In this document: piece by piece, positions 1-12,399 of the stretch
How positions within the stretch are numbered: position 1 is the first letter of the stretch
Layout of the letters: every line of letters begins with the position of its first letter
NCBI GenBank assembly: GCA_951213105.1
Contig: OX578146.1
Coordinates: forward strand, 57,686,569-57,750,568
Reading direction: 5' to 3'
Length of the DNA: 64,000 bases
DNA from: Amaurobius ferox
Taxonomy: Eukaryota; Arthropoda; Arachnida; Araneae; Amaurobiidae
Translations under genes and position numbers: made by a program
Notes under the pieces: generated by a model
Told to the model about the DNA's origin: nothing
Database searches by the model: none
Seen by the model: only the letters and a program-made list of their open reading frames with translations

Positions 1-233
1 TCATTCTAAAAATCATTTAAGCATTCTGTCTACTTTTACTAGCGCTAAGTGAAATCGATTAATATTGATTCTGTAGAGTTAAAACTAGAAAAAAAAAGAA
101 AATTTTACATATGAGTTATAAATAAATTTTACATGTTAAACTTAAATTATAAATTAAAATTTTAATTGTTTGGTATAATATGGTAATTCGATATGATGCA
201 AGAAGAATGCAAAATCCTTGTATACGAGCATTT
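1..233. other. AT-rich sequence, nothing recognised
   Basis: AT-rich leader before the first family B copy. No coding frame, RNA gene or repeat could be recognised. Confidence 0.5.
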
Positions 234-996
234 TACTTTCCCCGCAATGCATGGTAATGTATAGGGAAAGTATTGGAATCATACCGAAAATCGCAACTCG
301 AGTTTTCGATGGATCTACACGTTTCGAGACCTCTAGAATACGAAAACAACTATTTTTAGCGTGACGTCTGTGTGTTTGTCTGTGTGTCTGTCTGTCTGTG
401 CAATATATGTGTATCCACTCTAACTCAAAAATTAATGGACCGAATTTCATGAAATTTGGTAGATAAATCACTTGGGTGTGACCATGGTGCTGATTAGTTT
501 TTAGTACGATTCGGGAGAAAAAAACCCGCCTTTATTTGCGAAATGGCCTGTAAAATTGCCTGTATCCAATCTAGCTAAAAAACTAATGGACCGAATATCA
601 CAAAATTTGTTAGATAAGTCGCTTGTGAGTTACTATGGTGCTGATTAGGTTTTGGTACTATTCGGAGAAAAATAATCTGCCTTTTTTTACAAAATGGTCC
701 GCAAAAATCGTCAAAATCTAAAATAAAAAACTACGTATGCTCAAATATATCCATTAAATGCTTGTTTTATACCTAATTTTTAACGAAGAAAAGAATAAGA
801 CCAACCCCATTACTCTAGGACTGGCCGTTCTCGAGATTTTAAGTTTTCCCGTATTTTCTGTACGTCAACTTTGAAAATAAGTCCAGGTACCAAATGAGAA
901 CAAAAATTGAATTAAAAGTGAATTAAATTTAATTGAAATAAAGAGAATGTGAATATAAGTCTGCAGGGAAAGTCATGTGCTGCCCACATCTGATTT
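234..996 (-). mobile_element. Family B HINE-like element, near full length (B1)
   Basis: The left end is a palindrome (235-271) that opens with ACTTTCC and closes with GGAAAGT. A TG/TCTG microsatellite follows at 367-400. The right end reads GCAGGGAAAGTCATGTGCTG then CCCACATCTGA. The GGAAAGT arm therefore recurs just inside the other end as a subterminal inverted repeat. This layout (terminal hairpin, microsatellite, subterminal repeat, no TIR, no ORF) is that of non-autonomous Helentrons. The body holds two tandem blocks that each contain ATGGACCGAAT. The strand is set so that the hairpin is the 3' end. The repeat status is secure from the second copy at 51290-52112; the Helentron class is inference. 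Confidence 0.8.
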
Positions 997-999
997 TTT

Positions 1000-1126
1000 A
1001 CATTCCTTACATTACATAGTAATGTATACAAAAGTGTGGGCATACAGCCGAATACTGAAATACAAGTTGTCAGATTAGAATACGGAAAAACTATTTTTTG
1101 CGTGACGTATTTGTGTTTGTCTATAT
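1000..1126 (-). mobile_element. Diverged family B fragment (B4)
   Basis: It abuts the end of B1 and aligns with its palindromic end and the next 100 bp, including GCGTGACGTATTTGTGTTTG, which matches B1 at 359-378. It is an older truncated copy. Confidence 0.6.
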
Positions 1127-1139
1127 AACCTTTGGTTAT

Positions 1140-1545
1140 TATTTCCCCCAGTTTCGTTTATGATTTATGTTGACTATTCATTAACAACTTCTGAATGGTT
1201 GAGTTATGTATACCAATCGCCGAGCCAAGTAGCATCTGCGGTCCTGTATGGTGACAGGATAAGTTTCGGATCACGGGTGAGTGAAGGGGCTGGATAAGAG
1301 AGTCTGCGTTCAGTCCGAGTAGTCGTCTGGGTTCTATTGAAGTCGGATGGAAGTGGGGAGTCGCTAAGAATCGAGTCGATGTGTCAGTGAGAAGAGAGAA
1401 ATGGGCAAATCCATGGAGCAAACACTGGGATTGATACCACTATGATTATAAGAATCTAGTATCTCTGGTTGGCCAAGACAAGGTTTGATGTCCTAGGAAG
1501 AAGTTTGGTATGATTTGACGATTTATAGCTCTTCTGCTGATTATT
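1140..1545. other. Less AT-rich spacer, nothing recognised
   Basis: About 400 bp of more balanced base composition between families B and A. An 87-residue open frame lies on the minus strand (1158-1421) but shows no recognisable motif. No second copy was seen in the window. Confidence 0.4.
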
Positions 1546-1551
1546 TAAAAA

Positions 1552-2512
1552 TCTGATGTGGGCAACACATGACTTTCCTTATATAATGTAATGAATTTAC
1601 TACTTTTACAGTAAAAAATAGGTTTTTCTTATAGTAAATACTAATATTCTTTCCAAGATATTGAATTTTCGACAATTAGTCGTCATTTTCATTGATTTAG
1701 CATCATTTTTATCCATTTGGCGAGATTTTCATTAATTTGGCAACATTTCAAAAAAGTCGCCAAGTTGGCGACATTCCGCCAAATTCGTCGCCAAAATCTC
1801 GCCAAGCGTTATGCACTAAGAAAAAAGTTATTCTTACAGCAGATAAATGACTATTGGCGTTCAAATGCAAAAGTATTATTCAAAGTATATTTTTTCATGA
1901 ATGGAACGAGCTAGATCCACGAGAATGATGTCACTCAATTTATCGCATGGTATTACATATGAAAAGTGAACATGTTTCTCAATAGGAATTTTTTTTTTTT
2001 ATGTGACTTTTTCATAATTTTTTTGAAAAATGCACAATATCTCGAGAACGGTTCATGTTAGCGTTCTAAAATTTATGCCAATCGTTTTGTAATGAAAAGT
2101 TACATAAGAAATGTCTATTTGCGTAACTTTATTAGCGGTTTTAATTTTTTGACGATTTTTTCAGAAGTTCAATCGAAAATTTAGGGGGGTTCTGAACATT
2201 CGATTACGTATAAAAACAATAGGCTTCCAGTGTTTACGGATTGTGATTTTTGTACCAAATTCGGTTCGAATCGGTCCATTCGTTCGTCAGTTATCGTCTC
2301 CACAGACTCACTGACACACACACATACTTTCACATACACACACACACACACACACACACATACACACACTTACACACACACAGACATCACTTCAAAAATG
2401 TTTGATTCGTGATCAGGGATGCTTGAAACGTGCTCTCGCGTCGAAAACTCGAATTCGAATTTTCGACCCCGTCACAATACTTTCCTTATACATTATGTAT
2501 ATAAGGAAAGTA
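1552..2512 (+). mobile_element. Family A HINE-like element, full length (A1)
   Basis: Starts at TCTGATGTGGGCAACACATG followed by ACTTTCCTTATA. Ends in a palindrome (2479-2511) with the arms ACTTTCCTTATA and TATAAGGAAAGT. Internal features in order: an inverted-repeat block built on GTCGCCAA/TTGGCGAC (about 1717-1808), ATATCTCGAGAACGG (2038-2052), a palindromic ACCAAATTC block (about 2252), and a CA array (2332-2380). There is no coding capacity; the short open frames across the CA array are microsatellite translation. More than ten copies in this window prove a mobile repeat. The HINE/DINE-1 class is inferred from structure. Confidence 0.85.
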
Positions 2513-3303
2513 AAAATGGTATATTAGCAGACCCGTCAAAGTTCATTAACGATCTGCTGTATTAAATAATAGGCATATGCAATACTGGCTGTTTTGTATC
2601 TGTATATATTTATTTACGCAGCCAGCTGCTATTTTTTGAGTGAGTACACAATAAATGAGCTTAATTTAATTTCTTGCAGTGTGTTATTGAGCCTGGCCGT
2701 AAGAACTTTTGTATCCATTACTATAAAGTTAGGTCACTTGTACTTGACATATCTTTGAGATACGACATATCTAAAACTCTTGACATATCTAAGAACAGAT
2801 CTGACCTTTGCAATGGAGCACTATCAAGGATTATTACACTACAATGTTTATTTATAATTTACAAGTCTTTGCCATCTTAGAATATGAAGGAACATATATT
2901 AACATGACACCTGACGTGTGTCTGTCAGCTTACCTGGTTGATTGTCTTACTGTTTAATGTATGTGTACATTCTTTCTCATAAACTATCAGAAGAAAATTT
3001 CGTCAAATTGGATATCAAATAAAACTTCATGAAATTTGATACTTCAGCCAATTATGCGTTAAACTGCTTTTTAATATGTAGTAAATTCTGCAGAATTAGA
3101 ACTAGCCTTTAATTTCGAAGAGACCATAAATATCGAAAAAATTACACTACTTGACAAAAGAAAATTACGCATCCAGAATCAGACGTTTGAGTCGAATGAA
3201 ATTTTATGTATCGAACTGCAATAGCAATGGTAATAAATAATTACAATATCATAGAAAAGGGACAATTTTCTACAAAACTACTGTACAATTTAAAGTTACC
3301 TAT
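2513..3303. other. AT-rich spacer, nothing recognised
   Basis: No conserved protein motif, RNA signature or repeat copy. A short direct repetition of CATATCT-containing sequence lies at 2748-2790. The 68-residue frame at 2674-2880 has no recognisable content. Confidence 0.4.
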
Positions 3304-4255
3304 TACTTTCCTTATATACAATAACGTATAAGGAAAGTATTGTGACGGAGTCGAAAGTTCGAATTCGAGTTTTCGACGGGAGAGCACGTTTCAAGCATCC
3401 CTGACCACGAATCAAACATTTATGAAGTGATGTCTGTGTGTGTGTGTGAAAGTATGTGTGTGTGTGTGTGTGTGTAAAAGTATATGTGTCAGTGAGTCTG
3501 TGGAGACGATAACTGACGAACGAATGGACCGATTCAAACGAAATTTGGTACAAAAATCACATTCTGTAAACACTAGAAGCCTATTGTTTTTATACGCAAT
3601 CGAATGTTCAGAATCCCCCTAAATTTTCCTAAATTTCCCTAAATTTAAAAAAAATAAAAACAGCTAATAAAATCACGTAAATAAATACATAAATTTAGAC
3701 AATAAATACATAAATTTATTAACATAAATTTTAGAACGCTAACATGAACCGTTCTCGATATATTGCACATTTTTCAAAAAAATTATCAAAAAGTCATATA
3801 AAATAAAAAAATATATATACTTCCTATTGATAAACATGTTCACTTTTCATATGTAATACCATGCGATAAATTGGGTGACATCATTCTTGTGGATCTAGCT
3901 CGTTCCATTCATTAAAAATATACTTTGAGTAATACTTTTGTATTTGAACGCCAATAGTCATTCATCTGATGTAATAATAACTTATGTATCCGTCCATAAC
4001 GCTTAGCGAGATTTTGACGACAAATTTGGCGGAATTTCGCCAACTTGGCGACATTTTTAATTGTTGCCAAATTAACAGAAATCTCGCCAAATAGATAAAA
4101 ATGACGCTAAATCAATGAGAATGACGACTAATTGAAGAAAATTTAATATCTTGGAATAAATATAAGTGTCTAATAAGAATAACATTATTTTTAACTCTAA
4201 AAGTAGTAAATTCATTGCATTCTATAAGGAAAGTCATGTGTTGCCCACATCAGAT
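3304..4255 (-). mobile_element. Family A HINE-like element, full length (A2)
   Basis: Inverted relative to A1: the palindrome is at the left (3305-3338), then a TG array (3434-3476), and the CCCACATCAGA end lies at the right. An extra repeat of ATAAATACATAAATTTA lies at 3680-3718 and is missing from other copies. Confidence 0.85.
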
Positions 4256-4296
4256 TTTTTTACCTCGTAGGACCTCCTGTCCTCCATGTTCTTTGT

Positions 4297-5272
4297 ACTT
4301 TCTTTATATGCAATAATGTATAAGGAAAGTATTGTGACGGGGTCGAAAATTTGAATTTGAGTTTTCGACGGGAGAGCACGTTTCAAGCATCCCTGATCAA
4401 GAATCAAACATTTTTAAAGTGATGTCTCTGTGTGTGTGTGTGTGTGAAAATTCGTGTGTATGTGTATGTGTGTGTATCAGTGAGTCTGTGGAGACGATAA
4501 CTGACAAACGAATGGACCGATTCGAATGAAATTTGGTACAAAAATCACAATCCATAAACACTGGGAGCATATTGTTTTTATACGCAATCGAATGCTCAAA
4601 ACCACCCGTAATTTTCGAGTGAAATTTTGAAATAAATGTCCAAAAATCAAAACCCTTAATAAAGTTACGCAAATAGACATTTCGTATGTAATTTATCCTT
4701 AGAAAACGATTGACATAAATTTTAGAACGCTAACATAAACCGTTCTCGAGATATTGTACATTTTTCAAAAAAATTATCAAAAATTCATATAAAATAAAAA
4801 AAAAAATACTTCCTATTGAGAAATATGTTCACTTTTCATATGTAATAAAATGCGATAAATTGGGTAACATCATTCTCGTGGATCTAGCTCGTTCCATTCA
4901 TGAAAAAAGATACCTATTAATACTTTTGTAATTGAACGCCAATTGTCATTTATCTGGTGTAAGAATAACTTATTTCTTCGTCCATAATGCTTAACGAGAT
5001 TTTGGTGTCGAGTTTGGTGGAATGTCGCCAACTTGGCGACTTTTCTAAATGTCGCTAAATTAACGAAAAACTCTCCAAATGGATAAAAATGACGCTAAAT
5101 CAATGACGACTCATTGATGATGACGACATTGAAAATGACGACTCATTGCCGAAAATTCAATATCTTGGAAAGAATATAAAAAACCACTATAAAAATAATC
5201 TATTTTTTTTACTGTAAAAGTAGTAAATTAATTGCATTATATAAGGAAAATCATGTGCTGCCCACATCAGAT
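4297..5272 (-). mobile_element. Family A HINE-like element, full length (A3)
   Basis: Begins 42 bp after A2 in the same orientation. Palindrome at 4297-4330 with one arm mutated (TTCTTTATATG). TG array at 4429-4476. Right end at TGCTGCCCACATCAGA. It carries an internal partial duplication of GACGACTCATTG at 5104-5150. Confidence 0.85.
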
Positions 5273-5819
5273 TTTTGTTTTCTGTCGTTTAGCCATTTAC
5301 TTTTTATTCAGGTTAGTTTACGCTCCTTTGGACGTTCTGATCTAGACTTGTACAGAAGAATGTAGTACATGCGTATGCTTACTTATCTTTATCTGCGCTG
5401 CATTTTACGTACCACTTTATTATTGATTATACTCCAAGTCAAGTTCTTTAGTTTGGTTGAATACTATATGTTTAAGCAACTCCATGAGATTCCTTATAAG
5501 GCGGTTTTATGCTTCAGAAAACTTCCTTTTTCCAAAAAGGCAGGAGCTAACTTTTCCTAAAGTTCCATTTTCAGTAAAAAGAGTCACAAGAAACTTTTTA
5601 GTGTTGAAAAAATGTCACCCTATGCAGCATGAAACGCAAATAAAAGAAGTCTTGCTGAGTCTCTTTGTAAACACTTTTTTCTACCCAGCCGTAACGAAAA
5701 TATATATTTTTTTAAACTAGAATATCCAGAAGGAGATTAAAATAAATCCAATTAAAATTAAGTCAGGAAGAGAAAAACTTTAAGCTTAAAAATTTGAGCA
5801 TAATGAGAATAGAAGCTCC
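5273..5819. other. Spacer, nothing recognised
   Basis: Two overlapping short frames on the plus strand (5369-5560 and 5457-5720) show no recognisable motif. No repeat partner was seen in the window. Confidence 0.35.
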
Positions 5820-6565
5820 TTTAATTCTTCCAGTTTAAAGTATTTTTCTTGTTATTTTCACGGGAGGAATTTAATTCTTCATACAATGCTAAGTTTCGTA
5901 TAAAAATGTTAATATCTCATACGTAGTATTGAGAAATTATTGCTTACGCGAAAAATTTCAATATCGAGATTTTGATGCCAATATATGTTTTAAGACCTCC
6001 TAAACACTTTTTAACTATATTTGGAATGCTGTATGTGGTCGGTTTCTTGTGTTAACAAATAATAATTAATTTTCACGAAACTTTATATCCGGCTTTGTTG
6101 TCAAAAATTCAAGAACTAGATCGATTTTTCTTTATATTCGCGTGAAAACTTCTAAATTTATGGGAAATTTTATATTTTTCTAATATGGCAGCATAGAACA
6201 ACATTTGACATAATCATATATAAAAGGGTTTATTTATAGTTCAATGATCACGAAACTTTATAGTTTCAATCACTGCTGTAAAAAATAGCCTTCGATATAA
6301 TTTTTTTTTGTGACGTCATTAACACCACTTGGGGAGAAAGTTACCCTCCACCCGGGGGGTACATTATCGAGTATGGTATCAATCAAAATATTTTTTCAAG
6401 CTCTTTGAAGTGTAACTTGCTAAGGGTAACACGCTATAATTGTAATCATTTGAACCCATGATACAGGACCTACGATAGTGATCAAAAATTTTCTTGTAAA
6501 ATTTTAAACAAAGCTACTAAAAATGGATTCTGGTATGAGACAGTCGAGTGGAGCCGCTCTCCATG
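5820..6565 (+). repeat. Family L dispersed repeat, copy 1 (no SINE insertion)
   Basis: This block matches the reverse complement of 14395-14526 plus 15344-15900. Shared landmarks in order: GAGATTTTGATGC, TATATCCGGCTTT, ATTTGACATAATCAT, TTTATTTATAG, ACGTCATTA, a C/G-rich block, CGCTATAATTGTA (6432-6444), and AGTCGAGTGGAGCC. No ORF. The element class is unknown. This copy lacks the two SINEs that split copy 2, so it preserves the empty target site. Confidence 0.7.
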
Positions 6566-6897
6566 TAATTATTCATTATTTTGTATAATAAAGTGCTTTG
6601 AGAACCAATGACATAACCACGGCTCCCCAACCTCTGGGAGCTGGCTCTTCATGCTTTTTAAGAAAATGTATGCATTAACAATTACTAGTAAACCGCGGAT
6701 ATTCTGTCCTATGTTTAATGTTAAAAATCTGCTTATTTATGGGATATGCCCTTTATAATCGTTACAATGAAATCGAAGTATATTTTCTCCAACGCGGTGA
6801 TCTGGCAATCGCTCAATTTTGATCTGCTTTTTTAGGTAGATATGAGACATTATCCGGATTTTTGTTATGAATAAAATAAAACTAAGCTTTCGAATAC
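6566..6897. other. Spacer, nothing recognised
   Basis: No coding frame or repeat copy recognised between family L and the tandem duplication. Confidence 0.35.
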
Positions 6898-7868
6898 GTA
6901 ACAGCGTCTTTTAATAATTAGACAAAATTAGATCTTAACTCGAGCAATAAATATATTACATAAGAGTTCAATCGATTTTAAATCACGATTCGTGCTAAAC
7001 CTTGTTACTTTCCTTATATACATAATGTATAAAGTATTGTGACGGGGTCGAAAATTCGAATTCGAGTTTTCGACGGGAGATCACGTTTCAAGCATCCCTG
7101 ATCACGAATCAAACATTTTTGAAGTGATGTCTGTGTGTGTGTGTGTGTGTGTGTGTCAGTTGAGCAGTGGAGACGATAACTGACCAACGAATTGACCGAT
7201 TTGAACGAAATTTGGTACAAACATCACAATCCATAAACACTGAAAGCCTATTTTTATACGCAATCGAATGTTCAGAACCCCTAAATTTTCGATTAAAATT
7301 TTGAAAAAATCATCAAAAGATCAAAACCGCTAATAAAGTTACACAAATAGATATTTTTATGTAATTTTTCATTAGAAAACGTAACAGCGTCTTTTAATAA
7401 TTAGACAAAATTAGATCTTAACTCGAGCAATAAATATATTACATAAGAGTTCAATCGATATTAAATCACGATTCGTGCTAAACCTTGTTACTTTCCTTAT
7501 ATACATAATGTATAAAGTATTGTGACGGGGTCGAAAATTCGAATTCGAGTTTTCGACGGGAGATCACGTTTCAAGTATCCCTGATCACGAATCAAACATT
7601 TTTGAAGTGATGTTTGTGTGTGTGTGTGTGTGTGTGTGTGAGTGAGCCTGTGGAGACGATAATTGACGAACGAATGGACCGATTTGAACGAAATTTGGTA
7701 CAAAAATCTCAATCCGTAAACACTGGAAGCCTATTGTTTTTATTTGCAATCGAATGTTCAGAACCCCCCTAAATTTTCGAGTGAAATTTTGAAAAAATCG
7801 TTAAAAAATCCAAACCTCTAATAAAGTTACACAAATAGACATTTTTTATGTAATTTTCATTAGAAAAC
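6898..7868. repeat. Tandem duplication of about 483 bp across a family A boundary
   Basis: Units 6898-7380 and 7381-7868 both start at GTAACAGCGTCTTTTAATAA, run through the same 108 bp of unique flank, enter family A at its palindromic end, and stop after CATTAGAAAAC. The units differ at a number of positions and in TG-array length, so the duplication is not recent. Confidence 0.85.
7006..7380 (-). mobile_element. Family A partial copy (A4), cut by the tandem duplication
   Basis: Palindromic end plus the first 375 bp of family A. The rest is missing because the second duplication unit starts at 7381. The palindrome has lost GGAA from its right arm (TGTATAAAGT instead of TGTATAAGGAAAGT), as in A5. 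Confidence 0.85.
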
Positions 7869-8406
7869 GATTCACATAAATTTTAGAACGCTAACATGAA
7901 CCGTTCTCGAGATATTGCCATTTTTCAAAAAAATTATCAAAAAGTCATTTAAAATAAAATAAAAATATTTCCTATTGTGAAACATGTTCACTTTTCATAT
8001 GTAATATCATGCGATAAATTGGGTGACATCATTCTCGTGGATCTAGCTTGTTCCATTCATGAGAAAAATACTTTGAGTAATACTTTTGCATTTGAACGCA
8101 AATAGTTATTTATTTGCTATAAGAATAACTTATTTCTCCGTCCGTAAAGCTTGACGAGATTTTGGCGACGAATTTGGCAGAATATCGCCAACTTGGCGAC
8201 TTTTTGAAATGTTGTCAAATTAACGAAAATCTCGCCAAATGCATTAAAATGACGCTAAATCAATGAAAATGACGACTAATTGTCGAAAATTCAATATCTT
8301 GTAAAGAATATAAGTATCTACTATAAGAAAAACCTATTCTTTTTAATGTAAAAGTAGTAAATTCATTGCATTATATAAGAAAATCATGTGTTGCCCACAT
8401 CAGATT
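7498..8406 (-). mobile_element. Family A HINE-like element (A5)
   Basis: Complete copy inside and beyond the second duplication unit. Palindrome at 7500, TG array 7614-7640, end at TTGCCCACATCAGA. It shares several uncommon variants with A6 at 10058-10946 (ATAATTGACG, TATTTGCAATCG, TTAAAAAATCCAAACCTC). Confidence 0.85.
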
Positions 8407-8571
8407 TTTTATGAATGTAAAAGAATAACTAATTTTGCTATAACAGAGAAACTCAGTTAGTAATTGTAATAACACACGCCTCGCATAAGACCAAGCATAT
8501 TATATTGAACCTCTGTAAATATACCATTAAAGGAACACGTATCGTAATAAAGTATAAATCCATTATTTATT

Positions 8572-9212
<641 letters not shown>

Positions 9213-9469
9213 ATAGATAGATATTTGTTTATTCATTTATCTATTATTCAAATTAATAAAATTTGTTGAGTAAGCCTGCTAAACATAAATCATGTTGATA
9301 GAGTTTCCATTTAAATTCATACTTCAAATCTGCGATTTTCTAAAGTCATTAATACGTTCAATAAACTCCCACGAAACTCAGAGATTTTATTGACTTTCGC
9401 GTTTTAAACCAGCTATTTCCAGCCTTTTCCCTTGGAAATCATGGAGTTAGAGAGTAAAACTCCTAAGAA

Positions 9470-9812
9470 AAAGTTTCGTTTTACATTAATATCTCGACAA
9501 CCCCTGGTCTTAGAAACTCGAAATTTGGACTACATTTATGGAGCGCTATTTCAAATCTACCAAATTTCATTAAATTAGGTTCTGCCGTTCTTCCGTGATG
9601 ATGAAACAAACGAAAGTGTCGTTTTTCAATAATATCTCGAGAATCACTGGTAGTAAAAACTCGAAACATGACCTATGTTTTAAGTGGGGTGATTTCAAGA
9701 CTATCCACCAAATTTCATCAAATTCGGTTCAGCCGTTCTCCAGTTATGGTGGATTATATATACATACATACACACATACTTTTCTTCTTTATATATATAG
9801 ATATGAAGCTTG
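9470..9812 (+). mobile_element. Family C segment with an internal 130-bp tandem repeat (C2)
   Basis: Two head-to-tail units (9485-9620 and 9624-9745) each run from AATATCTCGA through AAACTCGAAA to an ACCAAATTTCAT block and GCCGTTCT. The second is followed by TATATACATACATACACACA and the TTCTTCTTTATATATAT terminus. Motif order matches families A and B. Confidence 0.6.
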
Positions 9813-10057
9813 TCATTAACCACTAGAAAAAACCCCTAACCCTAACAGGCAAAGAATATCCATTTAAAGAATAATTTAGAAGAGAATACCATTAATTAAG
9901 AATGAAATATTTATAATATTTAATGGATAAAGGATAAAGATAACGAGCTTCCAAAATTCTGCACTCAGAAAGAGCCAACTTAGAGAAATGGTCCGCTGTT
10001 TAATTTCCAGCGTTATCGGCATGAACTATAATCTAGCTCAGATTAATTAAACCCCTA

Positions 10058-10946
10058 TTACTTTCCTTATATACATAATGTATAAGGAAAGTATTGTGAC
10101 GGGGTCGAAAATTCGAATTCGAGTTTTCGACGGGAGAGCACGTTTCAAGTATCCCTGATCACGTGTGTGTGTGTCAGTGAGCCTGTGGAGACGATAATTG
10201 ACGAACGAATGGACCGATTTGAACGAAATTTGGTACAAAAATCACAATTCGTAAACACTGGAAGCCTATTGTTTTTATTTGCAATCGAATCTTCAGAACC
10301 CCCCTAAATTTTCGAGTGAAATTTTGAAAAAATCGTTAAAAAATCCAAACCTCTAATAAAGTTATGCAAATAGACATTTCTTATGTAATTTTTCATTAGA
10401 AAACGATTGACATAATTTTTAGAATGCTAACATGAACCGTTTTCGAGATATTGCACATTTTTCAAAAAAATTATCAAAAAGTTATATAAAATAAAATTAA
10501 AAATATTTCCTAATGAGAAACATGTTGACTTTTCATATGTAATACCATGCGATAAATATGGTGACATCATTCTCGTGGATCTAGCTCGTTCCATTCATGA
10601 AAAAAGATACTTTGAGTAATACTTTTGTATTTGAACGCCAATAATCATTTATCTGCTGTAAGAATAACTTATTTCTCCGTTCATAACGCTTGGCGAGATT
10701 TTGGAGACGAATTTGGCGGAATGTCACCAACTTGGCGGCATTTTTAATTGTTGCCAAATTAACAAAAATCTCGCAAAATTGATAAAAATGACGCTAAATC
10801 AATGAAAACGACGACTAATTGAAGAAAATTCAGTATATTGGAAAGAATATAAGTATCTACTATAAGAATAACAATTTTTTTTTTAACTGCAAAAGTAGTA
10901 AATTCATTGCATTATATAAGGAAAGTCATGTTTTGCCCACATCAGA
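10058..10946 (-). mobile_element. Family A HINE-like element (A6)
   Basis: Palindrome at 10060-10092. About 40 bp before the short TG array (10164-10173) are missing relative to A2. Right end at TTGCCCACATCAGA. A close relative of A5. Confidence 0.85.
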
Positions 10947-11606
10947 TTTTTTTGGTTTGCAATGATTTTAAATTTCGTTGAAAAAACTGACTCACACTTA
11001 ATATCCTTTAACGACAGTATAGCAAACAAACAGTCGCTAAAAATAAAGATATAAATATAAATAATCATTATGATAACAGACTGCTTATAATGATTACATT
11101 ATGATTAAATTATGATTAATGAGTAAATTTAGAAAATCAAAACGATATTTCTAAAATTCAGAAAGTTAGGATTTTGCATTTTAAGTAGCATGCCGTTAGT
11201 ATCTCGGCGCTCGAAAAATCGTCTGTGCGGAAAATTTGATTTGAAAATGACAAAATTTTGGACATATTTAGACTTTTAAATTTATTACATCCAAACACTC
11301 GAATTTTAAAAGCAAATCGCGATGAGATGTAACTGTCCGAGAGTTTAGCTATCCCTATATTGAATTTCGCATCTACTCATAGTTTCGATTTTCTGCTACA
11401 GGCAACCCAGACGCATAAGCCGACCGATATTTTCTGTCATATAGGATTTTTGGTTAAAAAAATAAACCAAACGTATTACACATGAAATCACACATTTTCC
11501 CGGCTTTCTTGGAGTGATTGCTATTTATTCAGATGCAAGTGACTGCTGTCTCCTCAATCAGTTGATAAGATTAAATATTTGTTTTATGTTGCTTTATTAA
11601 CCTTAT
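10947..11606. other. Spacer, nothing recognised
   Basis: AT-rich, with a small direct repeat of ATGATTA units (11068-11125). No coding or RNA signal recognised. Confidence 0.35.
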
Positions 11607-11965
11607 TTAACACTTTCCAACATAGTTGAAAAGCGTTTATGACTTTGTTCACTCTGTCTGTTTGTCTGTCCGTTCGCACGATAACAGCCGTAAAAACGAT
11701 TTTAGCAAAATGAAATTTTAATATGTTGTTTAAACGGTCTGTGGAACATATGGGAATGTAAATGAGTAATATCACCCAATTTGTTTCGGATTGAACCCGG
11801 GTTGATAAAGTGAAATACATTGAACCCTCTGGGACCTAATTTTTCAAAGATTTTTTAAGCGGAGTTAAAATTCACAAATTGTCTTGAACATTTTAGAAAA
11901 TATTCAAATTATCCCATAAAATATTAAAAAATATTGTGCAAAATATGTTCAGTAGTTTTAAATAA
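11607..11965 (-). mobile_element. Family H short element (H1)
   Basis: Reverse complement of the repeat at 52505-52929 and 63080-63456. Shared landmarks: terminal hairpin AACACTTT/AAAGTGTT, a short TCTG array (11647-11666), ACGGTCTGTGGAACATATGG, AACCCGGGTTGA and a T-rich tail. No ORF of its own. Confidence 0.75.
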
Positions 11966-12399
11966 AAATTAAAATAATAATTACACCCATATTTTATGCC
12001 GGATATAAAGGATTTATAAAAAGGAATATTTATTTGATTTCCTTTAAAGATTCCTTTAAAGATTCCTTTGATTCCGTAAGGATAGGTGAAAAAATAATTT
12101 TCCGCCATTTTAATTTTTCAATGCCGTGCCATTTCCTGGCCAATTTTCTTGTCACATTCTCCGCCATGTAAAGTTTGATAGTTTTTTGATTAGCTCTAAT
12201 TTATTCCGGATCGCCTCATAGAAGAGTTTTGTTCGTATTGTTACAAAGTATCCTCTAAATCGTGGGTATGCGCTCATGATACAAGAATGAGCCGGGATTT
12301 CAGGATAACTAACGCATTTCTTGACAAGCACAGAGTAAACAGGAATAATATTCAGTAAAACTGCACTTAAAATCTCCACTAATTTCACTAAATAGCTTA
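11966..12399. other. Spacer beside a Gypsy LTR remnant, nothing recognised
   Basis: Contains AAAGATTCCTTT repeated at 12045-12072. A 78-residue minus-strand frame (12152-12388) shows no retroelement motif. It may be internal or UTR sequence of the adjacent LTR element, but this cannot be shown. Confidence 0.3.

Noticed and set aside
9828..9846. CCCTAACCCTAAC as a telomeric repeat
   Set aside because: Only two units in the middle of repeat-rich DNA; too short to be meaningful.
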